Shown: positions 8,285-17,831, counted from the first letter of the stretch. The stretch: DNA of 64,000 bases from CAZFER01 sp964517495 (GCA_964517495.1 CAZFER010000027.1:11469-75468); one strand, 5' to 3'. Notes: generated from the sequence alone by a model not told the origin. Translations and numbers: made by a program.

Positions 8285-11200
8285 ATGAAAAACTATACTT
8301 GGGCTAAACAACAACTAATTCGTACATTTTATAGTTTATATTTCATGGTTTGCTTTGGATTAACAACCGTTCCAATTATTTCCAATCCCATCAACGGAGA
8401 GTGTGCTGAATTTTTTTCTCAGCCATTACAAACTTTATCTGGGGTGCCGCTGGGAGGAATTGGTACGGGAAAAATTGAAATTTTCCCCAATGGGCGCTTT
8501 GGGCAATTCACCACCAATAATAATCCTGACCGGCCGATCACCAACACAGAGGGATGTTTCGCAGCATTAAGCATCTCTTCCCCTTCGCGCAGCCTTACCA
8601 AAGTGCTGTATCAGGATCGCAGCGATTCCATGGGGATTGAATCGGTCAGCTTGGCAGGGGGGTATCCTTCCACCCATGTTTCATTTTACGATCGTGAACT
8701 GCCCGTATCGGTATCACTCCATGCCTTTAATCCCCAAGCGCCCGGTGAAGTGGAGCGATCCTGCTACCCCACCGTGGTGTTTGAATATACCTTGAAAAAC
8801 AAAACCGCTACACCTCAGACAATTTCATTGGCCATGTCGTGGACCAACCTGAGTGGGATCGGCGCCATCCCACAAGAAATGTTCGCGCCAGGAGGTGAAT
8901 GTGTTCATCGTGAAACACGGAAAGGCCGCTGGCATGGCATTGAATTGCAATTTCAGCCTGGGGAATCTTCCACCATTCATTCGCCCGCTCTAGGCTCATT
9001 CGGCCTTTTTGCCAAAGAGGATGAGTCAGTAAAAATCTCATCCCAACCCATGTGGGACACGATGTTATCTCCACATCTTTTTTGGGAACCGCTAAAGAGA
9101 AATCAACCCTTCCAACCCACAAATCAATCGGCATCCCTTAACGTCACTGCTAAAGAAGCACGCCCCTCAGGCGCGGTGGCGGCGCATACTGTTCTAAAAC
9201 CGAATGAAGAAAAAACTCTCTCCTTCTGCGTGGTATGGTATTTTCCCGTTATTCAAAAGCAGAACGATGTAACCTATCGGCACTTTTATGCTAAACGGTG
9301 GGATTCATTACGTGATGTGCTCAATTCAATCAATAAGGAACTGCCCAATTTAAGCAAACGTTGGGACCAATGGCGGCAGATGTTTACTCAGACACCTTTG
9401 CCGGGCTGGTTTACCGATCACCTTTTTAACGGGCTGGGAATATTAACCACTCACGGTGTTTTACTTGAGGATAAAACCTTTGCTCTGCGCACTGCAGATA
9501 CCAAATACCCTGGCAATCTCGGCTCACCGGAAGAATGGCTGGCTTCATATTCACTCTTGGCGCAATGCTATCCGGAACTGTTGATCTCACAGTTATCGCT
9601 CATACAATCCAGCCAATTGCAAAATGGCGAAATCCCCAGCGCGATCGGAAACATCTATACAGATTTGGGAATTGAGCGAAGCGCCGCCCGATTTTATGGC
9701 CGTCCCGATTCAGCCTCTGCTTTTATCCTTATGATGTATGAATATGGACTCTTAACCGGTGATCAGGCCTATTTCGAAACCATCACACCTGCCATCAAAA
9801 AAGCGATTGTATGGCTTTTGGATATTATCGAAGAGAATCAAGACGACACCCCGGATGGCCCTAACCTTTGGCAGGAAGAATCACAGGGTGTATTTCTTCT
9901 TACGGCTGATTTGTGGCTTACCGCTTTGCGTATTTGTGAGGAAGCCGCCATCATGGATGGCGACCTTGAACTGCAAACCCTCAGCAACGAGTGGAAAAAT
10001 CAAGCCGCCAACCACATCGCAAGCCAATTGTGGAACGGACGTTTTTTCACTTCCTGGTTTAATCCCTACCGCCTCACTGCATCGACCAACGCTCAACTGA
10101 TTCCTGGCCTCATGCCAGGAACAGCCGCTCAATTACGCCTGGGCTGGAAGCGAGAGTTGGGCGAACCTAAAATCCTAAGCACTTTCCAAACGATGGCAAA
10201 TTACCTGGCATCACCCGGTGTCGATGAATTTGATTTTTATACCATCTCATCGCATATGATAAAACCCATTCACACCGCCTTTGTTAGGTCATTTACCGCA
10301 TCATCCCTAATCCGGATGGGCTATCCAAACGCGGGGATGCGTTTAATTGAAGCCACCACGCAACATGAACCATATGCCGATGCAGGCGTTTGGTCAGCCT
10401 ATGCCGCCCTTACTGGCACACATATGGATATGAACCGGGAGTGCTTTATCATCGGCCCCAGCCTTCCCCACCCGTGGGGAAAAATCACCCTGCCCTTTTT
10501 TACTCCCATCCTATCTGGAACGGTGCATCTCAAGCATTCCAATCGCAATCCATTAAAACAATATGAAATCACCATCCAAAACTTGCATCGCCAACCATCA
10601 ATTCAACTCAAACAACTGGCGTTTAATCCCACGGGTTTGGATTCAATTGAAAATCATCGCATGCGTGTATTTCATAACGGCACTTTGCTGGCGGGTCAGG
10701 ATTACATGCGTGAACAGCTCAAAGTGTTTGAACTGCGTTTTCCAATCCACGTGCGAAAAAACGACACCATACTGATTACTCTATCTGAGCCAGCTGGCGC
10801 CGTCCTGCGCGCAGACCTGGCGGATAAATTGGTCACCAACCTGGGAGCCATCTGTTCGATTCAAACGCGAACTCCATCATCACCGGGTTTGTCGTTTCAA
10901 GTCAATAACCTGTTACCCGAAAAACAAGAAGTCTCCGTGGAACTGTTCAATAAAGGAGAACAGGATTATTTGGTCTTTATCGATGGAGAACGCTATACCA
11001 CACCGGCCGAATCATTGCAATCCATCCCCTTGCTGCTTGACATCGGCCAAATTAGCCAACACACTGCTGCGAAAATCAAACATTTACAAAGTGCATGTTC
11101 AGAGGCGGTCCGTTTTCTAAGCACCCGTGTAGTTCCTGGTGAATTAAAAGAGAGACTATGGGAATTACAGGAGGCCACTGACAAAGCACTAGCCCTGGAT

Positions 11201-12220
11201 TCCACCATACGAGGGGTGCGCATCGATATCATCCCCTCCGATGTTGCCAATCCCAATCCCAACTATGAACCACCCGCCATCAGTGAAAATGTAGAGCAGG
11301 AATTTGAGCGCATCGATGAACTCACCCAGGCTTTTTATGATGAATTGGATAATTTAACAAACAATCCTATCCTGGCAGCTAAAGTAAAAGGATTTTTCGT
11401 TCCCCTCACATTTAATATTACTAACGAGCCGATTAAAAAATATGACCAAACTGTTCAATTAAATATCCGTGTGGGCAATCCTTTGCAAATCCCGGTGCTC
11501 ATCAACCGCATTAACTTCGAACTGCCCTCTGGGTGGCAAGTGGGTTCGTCGGATGATTTGAAAATAGACGATCTCACCAATCCTCAAAGCGAACACACGA
11601 TCTCCGTCACCCTCCACCCATCCAACAATGTCTGGGCAAAACGTTATCCGGCCAAGGCGGTTTTTTCAGGCCGGCGGGATGATTTTCCTTTCCATCGTGA
11701 AATCAATTTTGCTATCGGCCACGATTTCATCAAAGAATGGTTGGTCATCGGCCCCTTTTCCAATGCAAATGGCGAAGGTATCCATAAAGTGGTTAAGCCT
11801 GAAATAAACGTTAAGTTGGATGAGGCATATGAAGGACTAGGAAAAACCATCAAATGGAAAAGCCAGACATTCCCCGAAGGCTATGTCGACTTTGATTCGG
11901 TTTTTGATCCCGATGATTACGCCATGGGGTATGCCTATGTCGGCGTTTATTCACCACGCCAGCAGCGGGCACGCTTTGAATTTGGTTGCAATGGGGATAT
12001 AAAAGTGTTTCAAAACTATCGGCCTGTTTACGAAAAACGCAGTTTACGCCAACCTGCCCCTTCGAGTGAAATTGTCTATACGGATCTGAATCAGGGCTGG
12101 AACCATATCATTGTCAAAGTGTGTGAAAGCACCGGGCCGTGGGGCTTTTATTTTGAAATCGCTGACGGAGATGGCTTACCCATGCCGGAACTGAGTTACT
12201 CGCTGGAAAAAGCCGATTGA
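8285..12220 (+). CDS. Secreted GH116-like (GBA2/DUF608-type) glycoside hydrolase, divergent
   Basis: A 1311-aa protein with a hydrophobic N-terminal signal (about residues 10-40). Just after it comes GVPLGGIGTGKIEIFPNGRF, the glycine-rich opening of the GBA2 N-terminal domain found in GH116 beta-glucosidases. The middle (about 360-760) has an alpha/alpha-barrel pattern including LTADLWLTALRICEEA, which matches the GH116 barrel. The expected DQTYDxW acid/base segment is not visible, being replaced by DGPNLWQEESQG, so activity is uncertain. The C-terminal third is beta-rich and ends with a module starting EWLVIGPFSNANGEG and finishing GWNHIIVKVCESTGPWGFYF, typical of extracellular accessory domains. 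ATG 8285 follows AAAGG. It meets tctA tail to tail with a 25-bp overlap. Confidence 0.75.
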   Translation: MKNYTWAKQQLIRTFYSLYFMVCFGLTTVPIISNPINGECAEFFSQPLQTLSGVPLGGIGTGKIEIFPNGRFGQFTTNNNPDRPITNTEGCFAALSISSPSRSLTKVLYQDRSDSMGIESVSLAGGYPSTHVSFYDRELPVSVSLHAFNPQAPGEVERSCYPTVVFEYTLKNKTATPQTISLAMSWTNLSGIGAIPQEMFAPGGECVHRETRKGRWHGIELQFQPGESSTIHSPALGSFGLFAKEDESVKISSQPMWDTMLSPHLFWEPLKRNQPFQPTNQSASLNVTAKEARPSGAVAAHTVLKPNEEKTLSFCVVWYFPVIQKQNDVTYRHFYAKRWDSLRDVLNSINKELPNLSKRWDQWRQMFTQTPLPGWFTDHLFNGLGILTTHGVLLEDKTFALRTADTKYPGNLGSPEEWLASYSLLAQCYPELLISQLSLIQSSQLQNGEIPSAIGNIYTDLGIERSAARFYGRPDSASAFILMMYEYGLLTGDQAYFETITPAIKKAIVWLLDIIEENQDDTPDGPNLWQEESQGVFLLTADLWLTALRICEEAAIMDGDLELQTLSNEWKNQAANHIASQLWNGRFFTSWFNPYRLTASTNAQLIPGLMPGTAAQLRLGWKRELGEPKILSTFQTMANYLASPGVDEFDFYTISSHMIKPIHTAFVRSFTASSLIRMGYPNAGMRLIEATTQHEPYADAGVWSAYAALTGTHMDMNRECFIIGPSLPHPWGKITLPFFTPILSGTVHLKHSNRNPLKQYEITIQNLHRQPSIQLKQLAFNPTGLDSIENHRMRVFHNGTLLAGQDYMREQLKVFELRFPIHVRKNDTILITLSEPAGAVLRADLADKLVTNLGAICSIQTRTPSSPGLSFQVNNLLPEKQEVSVELFNKGEQDYLVFIDGERYTTPAESLQSIPLLLDIGQISQHTAAKIKHLQSACSEAVRFLSTRVVPGELKERLWELQEATDKALALDSTIRGVRIDIIPSDVANPNPNYEPPAISENVEQEFERIDELTQAFYDELDNLTNNPILAAKVKGFFVPLTFNITNEPIKKYDQTVQLNIRVGNPLQIPVLINRINFELPSGWQVGSSDDLKIDDLTNPQSEHTISVTLHPSNNVWAKRYPAKAVFSGRRDDFPFHREINFAIGHDFIKEWLVIGPFSNANGEGIHKVVKPEINVKLDEAYEGLGKTIKWKSQTFPEGYVDFDSVFDPDDYAMGYAYVGVYSPRQQRARFEFGCNGDIKVFQNYRPVYEKRSLRQPAPSSEIVYTDLNQGWNHIIVKVCESTGPWGFYFEIADGDGLPMPELSYSLEKAD

Positions 12221-13722
12221 TCCTCATCGTTTTGGCTGAACTCTTTCCGCTTTTCAAGCAGGCGTTTGGTGATGCCGGTTCCCACGGTAAGAAGAGCCAA
12301 CAATAAAAGCACAAACGAGATCTTGCGGTAAAAGAAGTTAATAAACGCGAAGTCCGGTTTCAGCATCACCCGCCCCAGGCTGCTTTCTGCCATAGGCCCT
12401 AAAATCAAAGCCAGTACAATTGGTGAGGCTGGGAAGCCCCAGCGCCGCATGCCGAAACCCACACCGCCCATCACTATAGCAACCGCCACATCAAACAAGC
12501 TGCTTTTGATTGCATAGGCACCCACCACACTCAACACACAAATAATGGGCAGCATGATGCGTTTATCCAGGGTTATCAATTTCGACAAAAAGCGAGCAGA
12601 AATCAAACCGCTAATTGCCAGCGTGATATTGGCGATGATCATACAGGCGAATATGGGGTAGACTGTTTCCGGATGTTCCCGAAACAAAGCTGGCCCGGGT
12701 TGAAGCCCTTGAATGGTCAATGCACTCAACATCACCGCCGTAACCGCATCACCCGGCACGCCCAACGTTAACATGGGGATCATGGCGCCGCCTGTCGCGC
12801 CATTATTAGCCCCCTCCGCTGCGATAATCCCTTTAGGCTCACCGTCTCCAAAACGATCGGTCTTTTTTGCAACCCGTTTGGCTTCGTTGTAACTGACGAA
12901 TGCGGCAATATCACATCCCGCTCCAGGCAAACTGCCGATAAATGTACCGATAAATCCTGAGCGTATATACACAAACCAGTTCCCCAACGTTTCACGCAGC
13001 GAGGGAAAGCTAAACACCACTTTGGGAATCGTGAAGGTTTTCTTCACCACTTCAGACACTTCAACAAACACTTGAGAAAAAGCAAATAAACCTATCAGGA
13101 TGGGGATAAAACCAAGCCCATCCAGCAACGCAACGTGTCCAAACCAAAAACGGGGCACACCAGCGGTGGGATCAACTCCCACGGTGGCTATCAGTAAACC
13201 AAACACCCCCGAAATAATCCCTTTAATCACATCTTTGCCGGATACGGTGACAATCATACTTAAGCCAAACACGGCCAGGGCAAAATATTCATAATCGTCA
13301 AATTTGATCGCCAGACGTGAAAGGTATGGGCTTAAAAAAGTCAGTGTTAAGGCGCTGATCATCCCCCCACAAACACTTGCTGAAGTCGCCAACACCAAAG
13401 CACGTCCCGCCTCCCCCCGCTGGGTAAGGGGAAAACCATCAAGCACGGTAGCCGCTGCTGCCGGTGTTCCCGGTGTCGCAATAAGGATGGCCGCAATAGA
13501 ACCACCGTAGATCGCTCCCACATAAATACCAATTAGCATGGCGATACTGGCCTGAGGCGGCAGTTCCAACGTTAGGGTAAAGGGCAACAACAACGTCACC
13601 CCCATGGTGGCCGTCAATCCCGGCAACGCGCCGATCATGATTCCAGAAATAACCCCAATCACCACCACAAAGATGGATAATGGATCAAACGCAAGAGCGA
13701 ATCCACTTAAAGCCGTTTCCAT
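12196..13722 (-). CDS. tctA: Tripartite tricarboxylate transporter, large permease subunit
   Basis: A 508-aa inner-membrane permease with about twelve hydrophobic segments. The N-terminal hallmark GALPGLTATMGVTLLLPFT is present, followed by IYVGAIYGGSIAAILIATPG and later GSLPGAGCDIAAFVSYNEAKR and GGAMIPMLTLGVPGDAVTAV. It forms the channel of a TTT system together with TctB and the binding protein TctC. It is the last gene of tctC-tctB-tctA, transcribed leftwards, 18 bp after tctB. Its 3' end overlaps that of the GH116-like gene by 25 bp on the opposite strand. TTT systems carry carboxylates such as citrate, but the substrate here cannot be read from sequence. Confidence 0.95.
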   Translation of the reverse strand: METALSGFALAFDPLSIFVVVIGVISGIMIGALPGLTATMGVTLLLPFTLTLELPPQASIAMLIGIYVGAIYGGSIAAILIATPGTPAAAATVLDGFPLTQRGEAGRALVLATSASVCGGMISALTLTFLSPYLSRLAIKFDDYEYFALAVFGLSMIVTVSGKDVIKGIISGVFGLLIATVGVDPTAGVPRFWFGHVALLDGLGFIPILIGLFAFSQVFVEVSEVVKKTFTIPKVVFSFPSLRETLGNWFVYIRSGFIGTFIGSLPGAGCDIAAFVSYNEAKRVAKKTDRFGDGEPKGIIAAEGANNGATGGAMIPMLTLGVPGDAVTAVMLSALTIQGLQPGPALFREHPETVYPIFACMIIANITLAISGLISARFLSKLITLDKRIMLPIICVLSVVGAYAIKSSLFDVAVAIVMGGVGFGMRRWGFPASPIVLALILGPMAESSLGRVMLKPDFAFINFFYRKISFVLLLLALLTVGTGITKRLLEKRKEFSQNDEDQSAFSSE

Positions 13723-13740
13723 AATTAATTTAATTTACCC

Positions 13741-14208
13741 TCACCTAAACCACATTCCGGGCAGCGGCACATTCAGCAATTTATCAAACACCAAAAACAC
13801 GGCCATCGCCACACCGATACTCCAAATCGCCATTCGTAAGGGATTTCGTTCTCCTAAATAAAATGTCATAAATACTAAATATAGAATGGTGGATAATACA
13901 TAGCCCGAGACCGGCATCAAGGAGGCATAGCCTGCCAAGGCAAAAAAAGTGACAGCAGTTTTTACCCTTGCGGATTTAGATTTTTCGCTATCAAGCGTTG
14001 ATTGGGTTTTAAGAGTTTTATCCTTTCTGGGAAACAGGATTAATATCACACTGAACATGGCCAGCAGTATCACCAACAAACGGGGAAAAGCCTGTGGCCC
14101 CATTCCCACATCCTCCCGGGCAAAAGTGTACGTTCTCCAATACACCAACACCGAACCGATCAGCAATCCAAGTCCAATCAAACGATCCCGGGTGTGGCTT
14201 TTGATCAT
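13741..14208 (-). CDS. tctB: Tripartite tricarboxylate transporter, small membrane subunit
   Basis: A 155-aa inner-membrane protein with four predicted membrane segments, the usual TctB size and shape. The N-terminal RDRLIGLGLLIGSVLVYW and the segment GMGPQAFPRLLVILLAMF are typical, with a charged loop around residues 60-85 (FPRKDKTLKTQ). The start ATG at 14208 lies five bases after the tctC stop, so the genes are probably translationally coupled. It acts with TctA and TctC. Confidence 0.9.
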   Translation of the reverse strand: MIKSHTRDRLIGLGLLIGSVLVYWRTYTFAREDVGMGPQAFPRLLVILLAMFSVILILFPRKDKTLKTQSTLDSEKSKSARVKTAVTFFALAGYASLMPVSGYVLSTILYLVFMTFYLGERNPLRMAIWSIGVAMAVFLVFDKLLNVPLPGMWFR

Positions 14209-14213
14209 GAGGA

Positions 14214-15161
14214 TTAACCCAATCCCAGTTCTTTAACCAGTTCAGCGATACTTTCGGATTCACTTCGCAAAAATTTTGTAAACGCTTCTGAATCCCGATA
14301 TTTCAATCCCCACAAAGCTTTTTTTGCCGTCTTTTGAAATGCCGGTTTTTGATAGGCTTCGGTAAAACCGGCTTCTAAAATCTCTGTGATATCGTCCGGC
14401 GTTTCTTTGGGCGTCGCCAGGCCACGCCAGGTTCCATGCACCAGTTCAATGCCCTGTTCCATCATAGTGGGCACATCGGGCAGGTTGACATAGCGTTCTT
14501 CGCTCATAATACCCAAACAACGAAAGGTTCCATCCTCCACGTACTGCAACACTTCGGCAGGGCTCACCGCCACTGCATTGATGTGTTCACCCAACAGACG
14601 CGCCACTGCCGGACCGGCACCATCCAAGGGAATATGAGAAAATTTCGCACCTGTCAGCCTTTCCAACTTCACCGCACCCAAATGCCAAACCGCCCCTGGG
14701 CCGGAATTACCGACGGTGATTTGTTTGGGATTTTCTTTTGCAAATTGAATAAACTCATCCATATTTTTCCATTTGGAGTTGGAATGAACTGTAATGGCCC
14801 CCGGATCTTCATTCAGCTGTAGAAGCGCTTTAAAATCGGTGTCATCAATCGGCGCACGTCCCAACGGTTTATAGGAGCATAGTTCATACGTAATCATGGT
14901 AATCGTATACCCATCAGGCCGGACATTCATTCCGTAAGTATGCCCTACGGTTCCCGAACCTCCGGGCTTGTTTAATACATTCACATTCACTCCAAAAACT
15001 TTAGAGGCCTGATCCGCAATCGCACGTGCCAAGCCATCTGTTCCTCCACCAACATCCCAGGGCACCACAATGGTAATCGGCTTAGCTGGAAAGTTCTCCT
15101 CCTGTTGTGCACATCCAATACAAAAAATGAAGGCCAATAAGACAATCGATAATTTTTTCAT
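14214..15161 (-). CDS. tctC: Tripartite tricarboxylate transporter substrate-binding lipoprotein
   Basis: A 315-aa extracytoplasmic solute receptor of the Bug/TctC family. The N-terminus KKLSIVLLAFIFCIGC ends in a lipoprotein-like cysteine, though Cys at -3 is atypical. The family opening FPAKPITIVVPWDVGGGTD follows, with the ARAIADQ and VLNKPGGSGTVGH segments that bind the ligand carboxylate. The last residues are LVKELGLG. It is the first gene of the tctCBA operon. It sits near a secreted hydrolase and a Tat-exported sugar-isomerase-like protein, which may point to a sugar-acid substrate. That is only an inference from position. Confidence 0.93.
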   Translation of the reverse strand: MKKLSIVLLAFIFCIGCAQQEENFPAKPITIVVPWDVGGGTDGLARAIADQASKVFGVNVNVLNKPGGSGTVGHTYGMNVRPDGYTITMITYELCSYKPLGRAPIDDTDFKALLQLNEDPGAITVHSNSKWKNMDEFIQFAKENPKQITVGNSGPGAVWHLGAVKLERLTGAKFSHIPLDGAGPAVARLLGEHINAVAVSPAEVLQYVEDGTFRCLGIMSEERYVNLPDVPTMMEQGIELVHGTWRGLATPKETPDDITEILEAGFTEAYQKPAFQKTAKKALWGLKYRDSEAFTKFLRSESESIAELVKELGLG

Positions 15162-15234
15162 AATTCCATTCCCTCACGTATCATTCTGCGTTGCATCACT
15201 ATACCATCGAGCCTACCCCTTGGCGAAGAGATAA

Positions 15235-15459
15235 GATCAAAACATTAATCTACGTTTCAGCCATTCTCCCAGCGGTGGTGGCTCAACTTCCGCTGGTGAT
15301 GACACCTGCCCTGCATGGGATTTTCAATTTATCGTCCCTGACTATAAAATAGGCCACGACTATTCATTTCGTTATCGTGTTGTTTACAAACCCTGGGCTG
15401 GCCGCGATGATGTGGTAAACGAAGGGCAAATGTATTACCCAGACATAAAAAATCAATAA
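15235..15459 (+). pseudogene. C-terminal gene remnant upstream of the isomerase-like gene
   Basis: An open frame of 74 codons with no start codon at its 5' end, entered after an in-frame TAA at 15232. It encodes a folded-looking segment, DTCPAWDFQFIVPDY then KIGHDYSFRYRVVYKPW, ending YYPDIKNQ. I do not recognise the family. The stop codon overlaps the Shine-Dalgarno sequence of the next gene (TAAGGAG), an arrangement typical of operon partners. It therefore looks like the surviving tail of a gene once cotranscribed with 15470-16357, whose 5' part has been deleted. Confidence 0.55.
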
Positions 15460-15469
15460 GGAGCAAAAC

Positions 15470-16357
15470 ATGAAAGTCAATCGACGAGAACTTATCAAAA
15501 GTGCCGGTGTGGGTGTAGCCACTGCCGGATTGGTTGCTTCACCTGCTGTTGCTTCAGAACGTGTTCCAACAGGAAAAACCAAAATGCGTTTTGGCACAGT
15601 GACCTATAACATGGCCAAAAATTGGGACTTGGAAACCATCCTCACCAACCTGCCTAAAGTCAACTATGAAGGGGTTGAACTGCGAACCACCCACGCCCAC
15701 GGCGTGGAGGTTAACCTCACTCCAAAACAAAGAGAAGACGTTAAAAAACGCTTTGAGGATTCTGATGTCACCCTGGTGGGATTAGGCAGCGCTTTTGATT
15801 ACCATACCCCTGATCAGGATAAACTGCGCCGCGATATCGAAGCCACCAAGAAATATATGATCCTTGCCCGTGATGTGGGTACCAATGGTGTCAAAGTCCG
15901 CCCCAATGCCATCCCCAAAGAAGTGCCCAAAGAAAAAACCATCGAACAAATCGGCAAATCCCTGCGTGAAATTGGTGAATTTGGCGAAACCATTGACGTG
16001 GAAATTCGAGTGGAAGTGCACGGCGGCGAAAGTTCCCTGTTACCTAACATCAAAGCCATGATGGATGTCGCTGACCACAAAAACGTGGGCGTCTGCTGGA
16101 ACTGCAACCGTAACGACCTGGAAGGGGAAGGTTTCGACTATAATTTCAACCTGGTTAAAGACAAAATGTTTCTCGTCCATTTAAAAGAACTCGGTGACGA
16201 GTGGTATCCCTACCGTAAACTGTTCGCCCGCCTTAATCAGATCGGTTATGATGGCTTTTGCCTGGCCGAAGTGAGTGGTATGAAGGATATGAATGATTCG
16301 CTGCGCTTCATGAAATACTACCGCGTTCTTTGGCTGGCTTACCAAAACATCATTTAA
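15470..16357 (+). CDS. Tat-exported sugar phosphate isomerase/epimerase-like TIM-barrel protein
   Basis: A 295-aa protein of the xylose-isomerase-like TIM-barrel superfamily (AP endonuclease 2 fold). It begins with a twin-arginine signal, NRRELIKSAGVGVATAGL, followed by AVASERV, a likely cleavage region, so it acts outside the cytoplasm. Barrel strands include VNYEGVELRTTHAHG, GTNGVKVRPNA, IRVEVHGGESSLLP, NVGVCWNCNRND, MFLVHLKELGDE and GFCLAEVSG. The acidic and His residues in these strands are the usual metal ligands of the fold. ATG 15470 follows AAGGAG at an ideal distance. Secreted members are common in polysaccharide-degrading environmental bacteria, but their reactions are mostly unknown. 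A truncated gene precedes it. Confidence 0.85.
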   Translation: MKVNRRELIKSAGVGVATAGLVASPAVASERVPTGKTKMRFGTVTYNMAKNWDLETILTNLPKVNYEGVELRTTHAHGVEVNLTPKQREDVKKRFEDSDVTLVGLGSAFDYHTPDQDKLRRDIEATKKYMILARDVGTNGVKVRPNAIPKEVPKEKTIEQIGKSLREIGEFGETIDVEIRVEVHGGESSLLPNIKAMMDVADHKNVGVCWNCNRNDLEGEGFDYNFNLVKDKMFLVHLKELGDEWYPYRKLFARLNQIGYDGFCLAEVSGMKDMNDSLRFMKYYRVLWLAYQNII

Positions 16358-16467
16358 TCCACTATAAATATAATTGTGTAATGCAACCCCATCAAAACGC
16401 AATACAATAATGAACCTGATTACCTGAGGGGGCAATCACATTTGATTGCCCTCAATTTTTTTCCGCA

Positions 16468-17739
16468 TTACAAAAACGAACTCAAATGCCCACACACCTT
16501 CTGACCTGCCTGGATGATGGTATCACACACCACTTCCGCTTCTTGTTGGCTGAAGTATTTTTCAAAATATTCAGGAGTGGTCATATAGATCATCTTTTCG
16601 TTAAGATGGAATCGCTCAACATCCGGGAAGGTACCCACACCATGCAAAGGATTCAGTTGTAGGATATCGTAGAGTGGATAGTCATTCTTAAACACATCAA
16701 AAATACGCTTCATGGTGTGGGACCAATCCCGTTGAGTCGTACTTCGAAGATTGGCCACCTCTTCCACGAATAACAAGACCGCTCCGCAAATATCCCGGAT
16801 TAAATGGAGCTCATGCGGGCTTTGATGCAGCTGCTGACGGGCTTTATCCAATAGTTCCTGCTGAGATTGATGCTGATTGATGTAATTTTCCAAAAAACGG
16901 GTAGCCCAAGTCCAATAATAATTGCGCTGGAAACGGTAGGATAACAATCCCCACATGCCTTTGGGAATCAACGCAGTGGGGTCCGCCTCTGGAATGGTCT
17001 CCATTTTCGTGCATAACATGCGAATGTTACCGCATAATTCAGAAGCGGAGTTTGAAAAGCCCGCTTTATAAAGCGCAAAAACCAGGCTGTGTAAGTGAAA
17101 CAGGCAATAATCATCACGCGTCAAACACGTCCTTCGCACACGGGGAGCTGAAAACGTGTTAAAGGTTTCCAGATACAAAGCCCCGTCACTTTTCGTATGC
17201 GTATATAAACGGTTTAATACATCAATCGGTTTAGGGCTATGCTGAAGCGTATCAAAACAAAGAACCAGGTCAAATTCCTCACCTTCCTCAAGTTTATTGG
17301 TTTCACTGAAATCGATATTAAATTCCGCGAATTCCGATCCGCCCGAACCACCAGAAACAAGTTCGTCGATCTTAACCGCCTTATACTCCCAACCCTGTTG
17401 CTGAAGAAAGCTCTCAAATCGTTTTGTGTTAAAATAAACCTCCAGCGCTTTGCCGGATTCTCTTCCATAACCTGTAAATTGGCGCACCCATTCCATCGGC
17501 TCATGGGCCTGCGGTTCTTCTGTGTCACCAATATTCCAATCATCACCAAATAAATTGTCGGCAGTTGATTGACCCGTTTCCATCATGGGATTTTGAAATA
17601 CAGAAGAACAGTCGCGGCAAATGGAAAAATGCAGGCGGGTATCGGCAGCCCAATCCCGCATCAATTTTTCTTCCTGCTCCCAATGCCAAAACGATTGATG
17701 GTTCACACTGGTGCAAACCGGACAGACGGAGGTGGCCAT
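16468..17739 (-). CDS. Zinc-ribbon SAM-methyltransferase-like protein next to flagellin
   Basis: A 423-aa cytoplasmic protein. An N-terminal zinc ribbon is visible as CPVCTSVNHQ and, later, CRDCSSVFQNP. A class I methyltransferase-like core follows, with the post-motif strand DLVLCFDTLQHSPKPIDVL and the segment YLETFNTFSAPRV. The Gly-rich motif I that binds SAM should lie near GKALEVYFNTKRFESFL but lacks the GxGxG pattern, so SAM binding is doubtful. The C-terminal ~200 residues are helical and unassigned. It lies 92 bp downstream of the flagellin gene at 17832-20387 on the same strand, beyond a strong hairpin. A role in flagellin modification is suggested by position only. Confidence 0.7.
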   Translation of the reverse strand: MATSVCPVCTSVNHQSFWHWEQEEKLMRDWAADTRLHFSICRDCSSVFQNPMMETGQSTADNLFGDDWNIGDTEEPQAHEPMEWVRQFTGYGRESGKALEVYFNTKRFESFLQQQGWEYKAVKIDELVSGGSGGSEFAEFNIDFSETNKLEEGEEFDLVLCFDTLQHSPKPIDVLNRLYTHTKSDGALYLETFNTFSAPRVRRTCLTRDDYCLFHLHSLVFALYKAGFSNSASELCGNIRMLCTKMETIPEADPTALIPKGMWGLLSYRFQRNYYWTWATRFLENYINQHQSQQELLDKARQQLHQSPHELHLIRDICGAVLLFVEEVANLRSTTQRDWSHTMKRIFDVFKNDYPLYDILQLNPLHGVGTFPDVERFHLNEKMIYMTTPEYFEKYFSQQEAEVVCDTIIQAGQKVCGHLSSFL

Positions 17740-17778
17740 ATTGATTGTCTCCTTAATTAAGGTTATTTGCAGCGCAAA

Positions 17779-17805
17779 GCCGATGCGGCGAATTACCGCA
17801 TCGGC
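17779..17805 (-). terminator. Hairpin after the first flagellin gene
   Basis: Perfect 10-bp GC-rich stem GCCGATGCGG / CCGCATCGGC with a 7-base loop, 27 bp beyond the flagellin stop. Reading leftwards it is followed by TTTGCG, a weak T-tract, so it may end or stabilise the flagellin message and let some transcript reach the methyltransferase-like gene. Confidence 0.7.
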
Positions 17806-17831
17806 TAAGGCACAAGCTTTCAGTGTGCATG

